Origin: G963668605 sp963793625
Lineage (GTDB): Bacteria; Acidobacteriota; Terriglobia; Bryobacterales; Bryobacteraceae
Assembly (NCBI GenBank): GCA_963793625.1
Contig: CAWCAT010000004.1
Span: 124,001 to 188,000 of the forward strand
Length of the DNA: 64,000 nt
Reading direction: 5' to 3'
The notes below the pieces were generated by a model, which saw only the letters and a list, made by a program, of their open reading frames with translations, searched no databases and was not told the DNA's origin. The translations under genes and the position numbers were made by a program. Every line of letters starts with the position of its first letter. Position 1 is the first letter of the stretch. Shown piece by piece: positions 46,581 to 55,418 of this stretch.

Positions 46581-48038
46581 CTATTCCAACCGATAATTCG
46601 GAGCTTCCTTAGTGATGATCACGTCGTGAACGTGGCTCTCGCGCAAACCAGCGGGGGAAACGCGCACGAAGCGGGCGCGCTCCTGCAATTCCTTGATCGT
46701 CGCGCAACCGCAATAGCCCATTCCCGATTTCAGGCCACCAACCAGTTGGAAAACCCAATCCGCAAGCGGTCCCTTCGAAGGCACGCGACCTTCGATACCT
46801 TCGGGAACAAGCTTACCTGAGCTGGGATCCTGCGCATATCGATCAGAACTGCCCTGCGCCATTGCACCGAGCGAACCCATGCCACGATAACTCTTGAACG
46901 TGCGGCCCTGATAGAGAATCGTCTCACCGGGACTCTCATCGGTTCCAGCGAGCAGGCTTCCGATCATGACGCAATCAGCCCCGGCAGCGATCGCCTTCGA
47001 AACATCGCCGGAGAACTTCACACCGCCATCGGAAATCAGCGGAACGCCGCCTTCACTCGTCGCCTTGTAGCATTCGCCAATAGCAGTGATCTGCGGAACG
47101 CCAGCACCGGTGACCACACGCGTGGTGCAGATAGAGCCTGGACCTATTCCGACCTTTACACCGTCCACGCCGAGCCGGATCAAATCGCGAGCACCTTCGT
47201 AAGTAGCGACGTTGCCTGCCACCAACTGCACATCAGGCATCGCATGTTTGATCGCAGTGACGGCATCCAGGACGCGCTCGCTATGACCGTGTGCGGTGTC
47301 GATGCACAGCACGTTGACTTTGCGCTCTACCAGCTCCCTTGCGCGTTCCAGGAAGTCGCCGGTGGCTCCGATTGCCGCTCCGACACGGAGGCGGCCCTGA
47401 TCGTCTTTGGCGGCATTCGGGTACTTTAACTTCTTCTGAATGTCCTTGACCGTGATCAGGCCTTTGAGATAGTAGTCGTTGTCCACCACCAGCAGCTTTT
47501 CGACGCGGTGCTTGTGCAGGATCGCTTCGGCATCTTCGAGCGTAGTACCCACAGGAACCGTGATCAGGTTCTCCTTGGTCATTACGCTCTCGATCGGCAG
47601 ATCGTAGCGCGTCTCGAAGCGCAGGTCGCGATTCGTAAGAATGCCGACGAGCTTGCCGTGTTTGGTGACCGGAACGCCTGAGATGCGGAAGCGCTTCATC
47701 AACTCCAGCGCGTCGTAGATCTTCGCCTCGGGGTCGATAGTGACCGGATCGACGATCATCCCGCTCTCACTGCGCTTAACGCGGTCGACTTCTTCGGCCT
47801 GCCGGTCGATCGACATGTTCTTGTGAACGATTCCGATACCACCCTGCTGCGCAAGCGCAATAGCAAGGTGCGCCTCGGTCACGGTGTCCATCGCCGAACT
47901 GACAATCGGTATGTTCAGTGAGATGCCGCGCGTGAATTGCGTCCGGGTGTCCGCCTGAGCAGGGATGACATTGCTACGCGCAGGCACGAGCAGAACATCG
48001 TCAAAAGTGAGGCCTTCTTGAATTTGTTGGGGAACCAT
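46581..48038 (-). CDS. guaB: Inosine-5'-monophosphate dehydrogenase
   Basis: GuaB oxidises IMP to XMP, the committed step to GMP. The ATG at 48038 follows GGAG and gives 485 residues, normal for the family. Segments include EGLTFDDVLLVPARSNVIP at the start, paired CBS domains at about residues 90-200 (VTIDPEAKIYDALELMKRF; LVGILTNRDLRFE), the catalytic cysteine loop GIGPGSICTTRVVTGAG, and GGVKFSGDVSKAIAAGADC. Confidence 0.97.
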   Translation of the reverse strand: MVPQQIQEGLTFDDVLLVPARSNVIPAQADTRTQFTRGISLNIPIVSSAMDTVTEAHLAIALAQQGGIGIVHKNMSIDRQAEEVDRVKRSESGMIVDPVTIDPEAKIYDALELMKRFRISGVPVTKHGKLVGILTNRDLRFETRYDLPIESVMTKENLITVPVGTTLEDAEAILHKHRVEKLLVVDNDYYLKGLITVKDIQKKLKYPNAAKDDQGRLRVGAAIGATGDFLERARELVERKVNVLCIDTAHGHSERVLDAVTAIKHAMPDVQLVAGNVATYEGARDLIRLGVDGVKVGIGPGSICTTRVVTGAGVPQITAIGECYKATSEGGVPLISDGGVKFSGDVSKAIAAGADCVMIGSLLAGTDESPGETILYQGRTFKSYRGMGSLGAMAQGSSDRYAQDPSSGKLVPEGIEGRVPSKGPLADWVFQLVGGLKSGMGYCGCATIKELQERARFVRVSPAGLRESHVHDVIITKEAPNYRLE

Positions 48039-48103
48039 ACCGCTGACTCCACTATACGGGAGCCGGGAAAGCCCCTGCAAGGTTGAACGCAATGTCGCCT
48101 AAA

Positions 48104-48709
48104 TTACGGTTTGGCGGGCGGCATTACATAGACATAGATGCGGTGCTGCCGGTTGTTCACCATGCAGGTTTCCACCCTGGTGGGTTTCCAACCGCGGATT
48201 TCGAAATCGTGCGAAACGACGCGCGCGCCCGGCCTGAGTTGAGATTCCAGGTTCGGTCGCAGGAGTTCGTTTGAATGGGTGAGCAAATAAAGCGTGACCA
48301 CGTCAGCAGCGCTTACATTTGCTTGAGTGGCATCGCCTTGAACCACTTGTACACTGGATTCAAGGCCCATGCGTTTGATGTTTTCGCGGGTGGCCTTCAC
48401 CAGACCTTCTGAAATCTCCACGCCAACGGCTTTCGCCTTGAACTTCTGGGCTGCCGTCACCAACACCCGGCCATCACCGCAGCCGAGATCATAAACCGTC
48501 TCCCCTGGCTTGAGTCCCGCGACATCAAGCATCATCTCCACCACACGCGGCGGTGAAGGAACATAGGGAGCCAAATTTTTGGAAAAATCAGTTTTCCGTT
48601 GCGCGGCGCAAGGAAGCGCCGATACGACCATACAGGCTGTTACGAGAACAGAAACGGTAAGGGAACGTACCGGACTACTGCGAAGAGGAAGCCGTTGCAC
48701 TCCGCCCAT
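48104..48709 (-). CDS. Class I SAM methyltransferase with an N-terminal export signal
   Basis: This 201-residue protein shows a Rossmann methyltransferase core: motif I VYDLGCGDGRVLVTAAQKF, VGVEISEGLVKATREN and VVQGDATQANVSAADVV. It begins with a hydrophobic stretch that looks like a signal peptide (LTVSVLVTACMVVSALPCAAQ), followed by YVPSPPRVVEMMLDVAGL. Relatives include FAM173-like lysine methyltransferases. An exported SAM enzyme is odd because SAM is cytoplasmic, so it may be membrane-anchored with its domain inside. The ATG at 48709 overlaps the end of the upstream VWA-like gene by 35 bases; a later start at 48631 would remove most of the hydrophobic segment. Confidence 0.85.
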   Translation of the reverse strand: MGGVQRLPLRSSPVRSLTVSVLVTACMVVSALPCAAQRKTDFSKNLAPYVPSPPRVVEMMLDVAGLKPGETVYDLGCGDGRVLVTAAQKFKAKAVGVEISEGLVKATRENIKRMGLESSVQVVQGDATQANVSAADVVTLYLLTHSNELLRPNLESQLRPGARVVSHDFEIRGWKPTRVETCMVNNRQHRIYVYVMPPAKP

Positions 48710-49928
48710 ACTTTGATTTTACTATGCGTGAGACCATTTCGGTAATCGCAAACCAAAGATCTCTTGGGCGACTGATGGTATATTCGTATCCCTTGAAGAA
48801 TTTCACCGCGTTTCCGATGGAATCCTTCCATGGCGTGGCCTGCGGATTCAGCGTGTAATTCATGTAGAAGACCGGGAACTGCAGTTCGCCTACCTGGCGC
48901 AGAATTTCCGGCTGTACATTGCTTTCCAGCATCGCTTTGGGTCCGGCAAAGATCGCGGCGTCCGGGTGTGCCTTGTTATCGCCAAGCTCCTGTCGGATCA
49001 GGTCGGCCAGGAACTGTGTTTCCCCGTTCTTGGTGCTAAGCCGCTGGACATCAACGGTGCCCAGTTTGAGTGTTTGCAGGGCCTCGCCGAGCTGCGGGAA
49101 ATCAATCTTGTCCGCATTCTCCTGACGGTAAACAACGCGCTGTTCCTGCAAGTTGAAAGCCACCAACGAAAACTTTCCGATACGCGGCTCGCGCGAGATG
49201 CTCCGCAGAATGGAAACCAGGGCCGTCGTGTCCATCGGTCGCATGGCTGCGGATTGGCTGTTTTGCGGAGCGAAATTGATCAGTACCTTCACGTTCAACG
49301 GGGCTTCCGCGCTGGCGCGTTCCACCGGGGGTTCATCCTTAAAGAATTCATTCTGCGCGGCAACAACTTCTCCGGCCGGGATTCCAAGTTGAATCTGCCG
49401 ATCCTTCGAAGATAGCGCGGCGTCCACATCCCAGTATCCGGAACAGACGCGTTCTGAGCGGTCGCGCATCAGCCAATCGACGTGGTACTTGCCCTCGCCC
49501 ACATCAAAGGCTCCCTGCAAGTAGGCATCTCCGGACGCCTCTTCGGAAATCTGGGGCACCTTGACGCGCTGCACGAAATAGGAGGGTTCGTCCTTACGGT
49601 TTTCAGGGATGACTCGGAACAGGATAGTCAGAAGGTTTTCGCTGCCGGCCAGTTCCCGCATTGGAACACTTACCTCGTAGCCAGCGTGGAAGCGAAGGTC
49701 AAAGCCCATTCCAACCTTGCTAGGAGTGACGGAGCACGGCAGGTCGTTGCGGACTTCGCCTGCCTCAAGGACAGCCATGTCCGTGTTGAATATGCGGACG
49801 GCCCCACCTTCAGCACGGGCCAGCGGAAGCTGAGCGTGAACTGGCACGCACAGGATTAGTAACGCTGCAGCTCTGGTCCCGATAGCGAGCAGCTTTACCT
49901 TTTTCCGTATTGGGATGCGCCAAGGCAC
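48675..49928 (-). CDS. Exported VWA-like protein of unknown function
   Basis: This 417-residue protein has a signal peptide (LLAIGTRAAALLILCVPVHA). The first half is beta-rich (FDLRFHAGYEVSVPMRELAG; VDWLMRDRSERVCSGYWDVD). The second half has the alternating strand-helix pattern of a VWA fold (VKVLINFAPQN; IGKFSLVAFNLQEQRVVY; DAAIFAGPKAML) but lacks a clear MIDAS DxSxS motif. It belongs to the broad set of exported VWA-related proteins common in Acidobacteriota. It is translationally close to the methyltransferase that follows. Confidence 0.7.
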   Translation of the reverse strand: MPWRIPIRKKVKLLAIGTRAAALLILCVPVHAQLPLARAEGGAVRIFNTDMAVLEAGEVRNDLPCSVTPSKVGMGFDLRFHAGYEVSVPMRELAGSENLLTILFRVIPENRKDEPSYFVQRVKVPQISEEASGDAYLQGAFDVGEGKYHVDWLMRDRSERVCSGYWDVDAALSSKDRQIQLGIPAGEVVAAQNEFFKDEPPVERASAEAPLNVKVLINFAPQNSQSAAMRPMDTTALVSILRSISREPRIGKFSLVAFNLQEQRVVYRQENADKIDFPQLGEALQTLKLGTVDVQRLSTKNGETQFLADLIRQELGDNKAHPDAAIFAGPKAMLESNVQPEILRQVGELQFPVFYMNYTLNPQATPWKDSIGNAVKFFKGYEYTISRPRDLWFAITEMVSRIVKSKYGRSATASSSQ

Positions 49929-50013
49929 TTCTATCCTTCTGGATGCTGACTACCCGGCCAAGGCTCAGATTTTTTCTGTAGATCCGCCGAAAAGCAGCTC
50001 GATACAGAATTAT

Positions 50014-50040
50014 CCTCTTTCTCGCAGAAAGTGCAAGAGG
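50014..50040. other. Intergenic hairpin in the divergent 49929-50095 gap
   Basis: CCTCTT at 50014-50019 pairs with AAGAGG at 50035-50040, with an inner TTTC/GAAA pairing. It lies in the 167 bp region between the divergent starts of the VWA-like and YkgJ genes and may be an operator or leader structure. Confidence 0.35.
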
Positions 50041-50095
50041 TAGTTTTATTTATGCTGCAACTGAAGTCCTTTAAAAATGCTCCAATGTAGAAGCG

Positions 50096-50689
50096 ATGGC
50101 CTCCATGTCTCAATATTTACAGGTGTGCAGAGCCGTCGAGGCTGAGTTTGAACGCAACCGGGAGATTTACGGAAGCCAGATTCAATGCCGGGCCGGCTGC
50201 TCGGAATGCTGCGGTCAGTTGTTTCAGATCACTGAAATCGAAGCTGCTTATATAGTGGATGGCGTTGGGCAGATGGAACCGGAGCTGCGAGAGGAACTGC
50301 AAGGCCTCGCCCGCACCTACCTCGAAGCACGCAAGCGACTGATCGGCACCGCAGGCGAACCAGAAGCTTGGGGCAGCCTGCCACCTCTCGGAACGCGTCT
50401 GGCGTGTCCCGCCCTAAAGGATGGCGTCTGCCGGATCTACGAGCATCGTCCTTTAATCTGCCGCAAGTTCGGTATCCCGCTCTACAATCCCGACAAACCG
50501 GGTCGTGTATTCGCATGCGAACTGAATTTTCGAAATGGCGATGAGATTTGCGACAGCCAACTGGTACAGATTCAAACTGGAATTCACGAGCGCTGGAAGC
50601 AGGTTCAGGCGGATTACAACGAGCGTGGGGGTTACCGCGATCCCGAGCCGATCACGGTTGCGCGCGCCATCCTCGGCCCTATGTGGTAA
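50096..50689 (+). CDS. YkgJ-family cysteine-cluster protein
   Basis: This 197-residue protein has the CxxC-type pattern of the YkgJ/UPF0153 zinc- or iron-chelating family: CRAGCSECCGQLFQIT near residues 31-46, then LACPALKDGVCRIYEHRP and LICRKFGIPLY with further cysteines (ACELNF; EICDS). Members are thought to bind a metal cluster; the reaction is unknown. It starts the short plus-strand unit with ssb 12 bases downstream. Confidence 0.88.
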   Translation: MASMSQYLQVCRAVEAEFERNREIYGSQIQCRAGCSECCGQLFQITEIEAAYIVDGVGQMEPELREELQGLARTYLEARKRLIGTAGEPEAWGSLPPLGTRLACPALKDGVCRIYEHRPLICRKFGIPLYNPDKPGRVFACELNFRNGDEICDSQLVQIQTGIHERWKQVQADYNERGGYRDPEPITVARAILGPMW

Positions 50690-50701
50690 AGTGCAAGCAA
50701 T

Positions 50702-51190
50702 ATGGCAGCTCGCAGCGTTAATAAAGTAATACTCCTTGGACACATCGGCAAGGATGCCGAGACGCGATTCACCCCGTCTGGCGCTTCAGTCGCGAACTTC
50801 ACACTGGCAACAAACCGCCGTTGGAAGGATAAGCAGACTGGAGAGTGGAAGGAAGAGACGGACTGGCACAAGATCACCATGTGGAGCGCAGAGCACGTGG
50901 CTCCGTACCTCCTCAAAGGTAAGCAAGTCTACGTCGAAGGCCGCATCCAGAACCGCAGCTATGACGATAAAGATGGACAGAAGCGCTACGTTACCGAGAT
51001 CGTAGCCGACGATGTCATCCTACTTGGTGGACAAGGCGGACGCGGTCCAGAAGGCGGCGGGGACGAATTCGAACAGCGTGGCAGCGGCATGCAGTCATCA
51101 CCGCGCAGCGCCCAGCGCCAATCTCCGGCATCGCACAACGCGGATCCGGGCTTCCCGCAGGGTGTTACGGACGACGACGTTCCGTTTTAA
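50702..51190 (+). CDS. ssb: Single-stranded DNA-binding protein
   Basis: SSB coats single-stranded DNA during replication and repair. The 162-residue protein has the N-terminal OB fold SVNKVILLGHIGKDAETRF, WKEETDWHKITMW and VEGRIQNRSYDDKDGQK. A Gly/Gln-rich linker follows, then the acidic C-terminal tip DDDVPF that recruits partner proteins. Length and order are normal. Confidence 0.96.
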   Translation: MAARSVNKVILLGHIGKDAETRFTPSGASVANFTLATNRRWKDKQTGEWKEETDWHKITMWSAEHVAPYLLKGKQVYVEGRIQNRSYDDKDGQKRYVTEIVADDVILLGGQGGRGPEGGGDEFEQRGSGMQSSPRSAQRQSPASHNADPGFPQGVTDDDVPF

Positions 51191-51197
51191 ACGGCCG

Positions 51198-51836
51198 CTA
51201 TTCCAACTCTTCCAGTGAGACGAGTCCGCGCTTGAGTGCTTGTACGATTGCCTGAGCGCGATTCTCAACCTGGAGTTTAGAGAACACATTGCCGACGTGT
51301 GTCTTCACGGTTTCATCGCCGATGGAGAGGGCGTCGGCAATTTCTTTGTTGGACCGTCCAAGCGCAAGCTGTCGCAGGACTCCCATTTCGCGCGGCGTCA
51401 GATCTTCGTGGGGCGCCGTGGCGTGGATAATCTGTCTGCTCACGGAAGGATCGATGTAGGTCTTGCCGCGGGCAACAGCACGAACGGCCGCCAGCAGGAT
51501 TTCAGGTTCTGCATCCTTGCGAACGTACCCGGCGGCGCCGGCGCGTAGGGCTCCCATCAAGCGTGCTTCATCGGTGGATGCCGTGAGTGCGATGACCTTC
51601 ACTGAACGGGCGCATTCCATAATGCGACGGATCGTCTCAATGCCGTCGATTCCACCCGGCATCAGCAAATCCTGCAGCACGATTTGCGGTTTCCATTCGC
51701 GGATCTGCGCTAGCAGGTCTTCGCCGCTGTTCGCGATGCCAACCACTTTCAGGTCCGGGAATGATTCAAGATATGCTTTTAAGCTGCGCGAGACTACCCG
51801 GTGGTCATCCACCAGGGCTATGGATACGGACGTCAT
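51198..51836 (-). CDS. NarL/LuxR-family response regulator
   Basis: The ATG at 51836 overlaps the kinase stop (ATGA) and gives 212 residues. The receiver domain is SIALVDDHRVVSRSLKAYLE with phospho-acceptor Asp in VLQDLLMPGG. The C-terminal LuxR helix-turn-helix is LTPREMGVLRQLALGRSNK then TVKTHVGNVFSKLQVENRAQ. It is the cognate partner of the sensor kinase just upstream and probably activates or represses genes outside this window. It converges with ssb, with only 7 bases between. Confidence 0.95.
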   Translation of the reverse strand: MTSVSIALVDDHRVVSRSLKAYLESFPDLKVVGIANSGEDLLAQIREWKPQIVLQDLLMPGGIDGIETIRRIMECARSVKVIALTASTDEARLMGALRAGAAGYVRKDAEPEILLAAVRAVARGKTYIDPSVSRQIIHATAPHEDLTPREMGVLRQLALGRSNKEIADALSIGDETVKTHVGNVFSKLQVENRAQAIVQALKRGLVSLEELE

Positions 51837-52850
51837 CGGGTTGCCTGCACACGGCGGTATGCCACCAGGTAGCGGACAAGACTGATCGCGCCGACTGTCA
51901 TGAAGAGCCCCGTTCCTATTGAGTTCGTCGATACGAAGCCAGCGAGAGCAAGCACCAGCAACACGCCGCATGCGACCGCGCGACGCAAATATTCCCGGGG
52001 TGTTCCGGGGGTCGTGTATGGTAGCGAGAACACCACTGACGTGCCACAACCAGGGTGACTAACCAACTCGAACTTTCCCCCAAACTCTTCGGCTCTCGCA
52101 TGCATGTTGGCAAGGCCTTGACCTCGACTGCCCTGATTTGGGTCGAAGCCGGCTCCATCATCTTCTATTCTGAGTTCGAAATCCCCGAGCGTTGCTGTAA
52201 GCGAGACACTTACGTTACGAGCCCGCGCGTGCCGGGCGACGTTTGCCAGGGCTTCTTGGGCCGCGCGTAAGATCGCTTCGTGCGCGCCCGGCGGCAGCGA
52301 CTCGGTCGCAGGGAGGTTTCCGACCTCGAAATCCACCCGTGCGCCGGTCCGGAACCCAAGTGTCTCGCACTGCTTCTTGAGGGACTCGATGAGGCCGGCA
52401 TTTTCGAGTGGCACCGCTCGCAACTGGTCAAGCATCACTTGCATTTCGGTCATTGCCTCACGGGCCGAGCTGCGAACCTGGTCCAACGCCTCTTTCGCGC
52501 CAGGCTGATCCTGCTCGAAGCGAGTCTGTACGGTCGCGGCCGCCGTTTGAATGACGAAGATCTGCTGCTTGATAGAATCGTGCAGGTCCCGTGCCAGGCG
52601 GTTGCGCTCTTCCAGCTTGGCAGCCTCGCGAATCTGCTGCTCATACTGCGAGCGCAGCCGTTCAGATGAAGCCGGAGCGGCACCGCCAAACAAGCTGAGC
52701 AACGTCCGGCGGGTGGTGTATTCGCCTTCGGACGTCAGCCAAAGATAGAAAAGTCCGTAGGAAACGACCCCCAAGAGCGAGTGTCAATGGCCTCGGGTCG
52801 CTGTCCAATGTCCATGGATTCAGTGTAGGAGGGTTCGCAGGATTCCACAT
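51833..52850 (-). CDS. Sensor histidine kinase with C-terminal membrane helices (one-base frameshift near 52770)
   Basis: The kinase has a HisKA_3 dimerisation helix with EERNRLARDLHDSIKQQIF (catalytic His) and a HATPase domain (EDDGAGFDPNQGSRGQGLA; CGTSVVFSLPY). A short N-terminal membrane segment is split by an extra G in a run of five at 52768-52772; with four G the start at 52850 reads LDSDPRPLTLALGVVSYGLF and the length becomes 338 residues. Unusually, two more membrane segments lie after the ATPase (RRAVACGVLLVLALAGFV; LFMTVGAISLVRYLV). It works with the response regulator at 51198-51836. Confidence 0.88.
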
Positions 52851-53212
52851 CCCTCAGTAGTCGCAGGCGGGTGTCCCCTGTTCGGGGGATTGGTCACAAT
52901 GTATGTATGCAATACGATGTGACCGCCATCAGCCCTGCCGAATTCCAATTGTCAGCGCTGACATGGCTGCAGTTCTCGGAGCCAAGCCACGCCTCAGTTT
53001 CCTGGCTGCGCAGAACGAAGCATGGTGGCTCACCGAGACGGCGACGCGCGTGCTGCACACCGCACATCATAGGACACAACTCACTGTGTGCCTGCGGCTG
53101 CTTCAGAAGCCGGTGCCCGCGACCTATGGACCCACCGCTGACGTGAGCTGGGCAGGAGCCGACCCTACTCTGACAGTCGAAGCAGCAGCCCGGAGCAAGA
53201 TATCCTGAGCTT
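52851..53212. other. 362 bp without a convincing gene
   Basis: Short open frames exist on both strands (for example 52903-53208 plus) but none shows a recognised domain or a good ribosome site. The region holds the promoter of the kinase operon (leftwards) and probably of the M23 peptidase (rightwards). The 52903 frame ends 4 bases before the GTG of that peptidase, so a small uncharacterised gene there cannot be excluded. Confidence 0.5.
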
Positions 53213-54046
53213 GTGGCCCTAAAACACTTCCTGCTGTTGTGTCTTATTTCGAGCGCTTGCCTCGCGGAGCCTTCATGGCGCGTCGCCGGGACTGTGAAAC
53301 AGGGGGAGACGCTGCGGATCGAGGCGTCCGGTCTGACCGGAACAGAGGCACTCAGCGCCAAGCTAAAAGAAAAAACTATTCGCTTGTTTCCGAACGGTGC
53401 GCAGGATGCACTCGGACTGATGCCGATCCCCGTCGATCTAGTCCCAGGCAGTTATCGCATCTCAATTTCGGACCCGAGCGGAAAAGTCGTAAAGGAAATC
53501 CCGGTGAAGGTGCTCGACGCGCGCTTCCCAAAACAGAACATAGTTGCCTCCAAGCAGATGAAAGAGCTGAAGCCGCTTCCGGGCGAAATGGACGCGATGC
53601 GCGCGCTGCAACAGTCCGTCTCTGATCAGCGCCACTGGCAGGAGCCGTTCGTCAGCCCGACCTCAGGTTGCATGAACTCTCCTTTCGGCGTGCAGCGCCT
53701 TCACAACGGCAAGCCGACAGGAAACTATCATCGCGGCCTGGATTTGCGCTCACCTATGGGAACGCCCGTTAAAGCAATCGCCGATGGCGTCGTGCGGATT
53801 GCGAAAATGTACCAGTTGCACGGTGGCACGATCGGTATAGATCATGGTCAGGGCGTGGTGTCCAACTACATACATCTTTCCAAGCTTGCCGTCGCCGAGG
53901 GCGCGTCGGTAAAGCGTGGCGAGGTCGTTGCCTATGTTGGCGCCACCGGCTTCGCTACGGGCGCGCATTTGCACTGGTCGCTTTACGCTAACGGTCTCCC
54001 GGTGAATCCGCTGCAGTGGACTACTGCTACCCGCCCCTGCAAATAG
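53213..54046 (+). CDS. Exported M23-family (LytM-type) metallopeptidase
   Basis: A GTG start gives a signal peptide (ALKHFLLLCLISSACLA) and a 277-residue protein. The C-terminal M23 domain has the zinc ligands in GNYHRGLDLRSPMGTPV and GAHLHWSLYANG (HLH motif), the pattern of active glycyl-glycine endopeptidases that cut peptidoglycan crosslinks. An N-terminal beta-domain (TVKQGETLRIEASGLTG) may position it on the wall. No LysM domain is seen. Confidence 0.92.
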   Translation: MALKHFLLLCLISSACLAEPSWRVAGTVKQGETLRIEASGLTGTEALSAKLKEKTIRLFPNGAQDALGLMPIPVDLVPGSYRISISDPSGKVVKEIPVKVLDARFPKQNIVASKQMKELKPLPGEMDAMRALQQSVSDQRHWQEPFVSPTSGCMNSPFGVQRLHNGKPTGNYHRGLDLRSPMGTPVKAIADGVVRIAKMYQLHGGTIGIDHGQGVVSNYIHLSKLAVAEGASVKRGEVVAYVGATGFATGAHLHWSLYANGLPVNPLQWTTATRPCK

Positions 54047-54064
54047 CCCCTGGTCTTACGACCA

Positions 54065-55039
54065 TCATTGCCGTCTTACGACCATCAGGGTCAGATCATC
54101 TGTCTTCGGACTCGTGCCGAGAAACGTTTTGTAGTCCGACAAAATCTCGTTTACGATCGAACTCGCAGTCATCCCGTGGCAGCTCTGCAGCAAGCTGCAA
54201 AGCCGCTCCTGTCCGTACTCGACGTTCTTCGAGTTTGTGGCCTCTGTTAGGCCATCGGTGTAGAAGACCAGACTTTCTCCGACGCCCAGACTCATACGGC
54301 GCGAAGCGTACTCGCCTGAGCAAAATAGCCCGATCGGCAGACCGCTGGATTCGACGAGCGCCGTCCCGCCAAAGCCAAGCCAGATCCCCGAACAATGTCC
54401 AGCATTGCAGATGTCCACTTCACCCGATCTGATCGCCCGCCCCAGGATCAGAGTCGCGTAGTGTGAGGGCAGCGTGCTTTCGCAAAAAACGCGATTAACG
54501 CGTTCGAGCATCTGCGGAAGTGGCAATTCAAGCGAGAGCAGGCTTCGAATCAGCGCGTGCAGATGTGACATCAGTAGCGATGACGCAACCCCCTTGCCCG
54601 AGACATCGCCCAATGCGAACACGAGGCCGGTCTCCAGGTTTACAAGATCGCAATAATCGCCACTGACAAGTCCGGCAGGTTCGTAGTGGGTTGCCGCCTC
54701 CCAACCGTCAAAGCTCGTAAAACGGCTGGGCAGCAGATGCGCCTGGATCAGAGAGGCGAGGCTGAGATCCTCTTCGAGTTCGGCCTGTTGTTTGGCACTA
54801 AGGTGATCGAGGCAAAACTTGAGCAGGGGATCGCAGAGCAGACGATCCCGCTCGATCGGCTCGTGGCATTCCTCGCATAGCCCAAAGGTGCCGCGATCAA
54901 TTCGCTCCAGCGCGGAATCAACCTCCTGCATCAGTCGCAGAAGATTGTCCTTATCTGGAAGCGTGTGTTGGGCGGAATGCAGCTTCCGCCGCCGGTCCAG
55001 CAGTTCGGACCGGAAAACTCCGAGAGCAGCGTCAGCCAT
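54065..55039 (-). CDS. DksA/TraR zinc finger fused to a SpoIIE-type PP2C phosphatase
   Basis: The N-terminal ~85 residues carry a coiled region and a DksA/TraR-type finger (GLCEECHEPIERDRL then KFCLDHL; CxxC-17-CxxH, so the last cysteine is a His). A PP2C/SpoIIE serine phosphatase domain follows (GDYCDLVNLETGLVFALGD; GDVSGKGVASSLLMSHLHAL; EYGQERLCSLLQS; KTDDLTLMVVRR) with metal-binding Asp residues in the family positions. The phosphatase would act on a partner such as an anti-sigma-factor antagonist; no such partner lies next to it. The zinc finger suggests recruitment to RNA polymerase or redox sensing. The 324-residue length leaves no room for a large sensor domain. Confidence 0.9.
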   Translation of the reverse strand: MADAALGVFRSELLDRRRKLHSAQHTLPDKDNLLRLMQEVDSALERIDRGTFGLCEECHEPIERDRLLCDPLLKFCLDHLSAKQQAELEEDLSLASLIQAHLLPSRFTSFDGWEAATHYEPAGLVSGDYCDLVNLETGLVFALGDVSGKGVASSLLMSHLHALIRSLLSLELPLPQMLERVNRVFCESTLPSHYATLILGRAIRSGEVDICNAGHCSGIWLGFGGTALVESSGLPIGLFCSGEYASRRMSLGVGESLVFYTDGLTEATNSKNVEYGQERLCSLLQSCHGMTASSIVNEILSDYKTFLGTSPKTDDLTLMVVRRQ

Positions 55040-55071
55040 GGAAAGAACCTCCGCAATTGGCTTTTCTTATT

Positions 55072-55386
55072 TTAGCCCAACATATCAAGCGCGCCCTGCA
55101 GTTCGCTACGCGTGTGCATATCGCCAATACGCGTGCAGGCTTCGATGCCGGCTGCATAGATCTGGCGAGCCTCTTCGATATTGCCGGCTTTTTCGAGCGC
55201 CTGGCCGCCGTGGAAATAGGCTGCCACGTAATCCGGATTGTACTCGAGGATTGTGCGGAATTCCGTGACAGCCTGGTCCAGTTCACCGGCACGGACGTAT
55301 TCCATTGCGACGCCGTAGCGGGCAAAGGAATCCTTGGGATTCTGCGACAACATTTGTTTCAGTATTTCCAAACGGGAGTTTGACAT
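55072..55386 (-). CDS. Small TPR protein
   Basis: The ATG at 55386 gives 104 residues with about three TPR units (LKQMLSQNPKDSFARYGVAM; LDQAVTEFRTILEYNPDYVA; AAYFHGGQALEKAGNIEEAR). It probably mediates a protein contact. The start lies 33 bp from the opposing gene at 55419, so both promoters are packed in a short gap. Confidence 0.8.
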   Translation of the reverse strand: MSNSRLEILKQMLSQNPKDSFARYGVAMEYVRAGELDQAVTEFRTILEYNPDYVAAYFHGGQALEKAGNIEEARQIYAAGIEACTRIGDMHTRSELQGALDMLG

Positions 55387-55418
55387 AGGTAAGCGCTGCT
55401 CCATGCTAGTATAGCGGC

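Noticed and set aside
52894..53361. 155-codon minus frame (rich in Cys and Ser) overlapping the M23 peptidase start
   Set aside because: It overlaps a well-supported gene and shows no domain, and its composition looks like a shadow frame.
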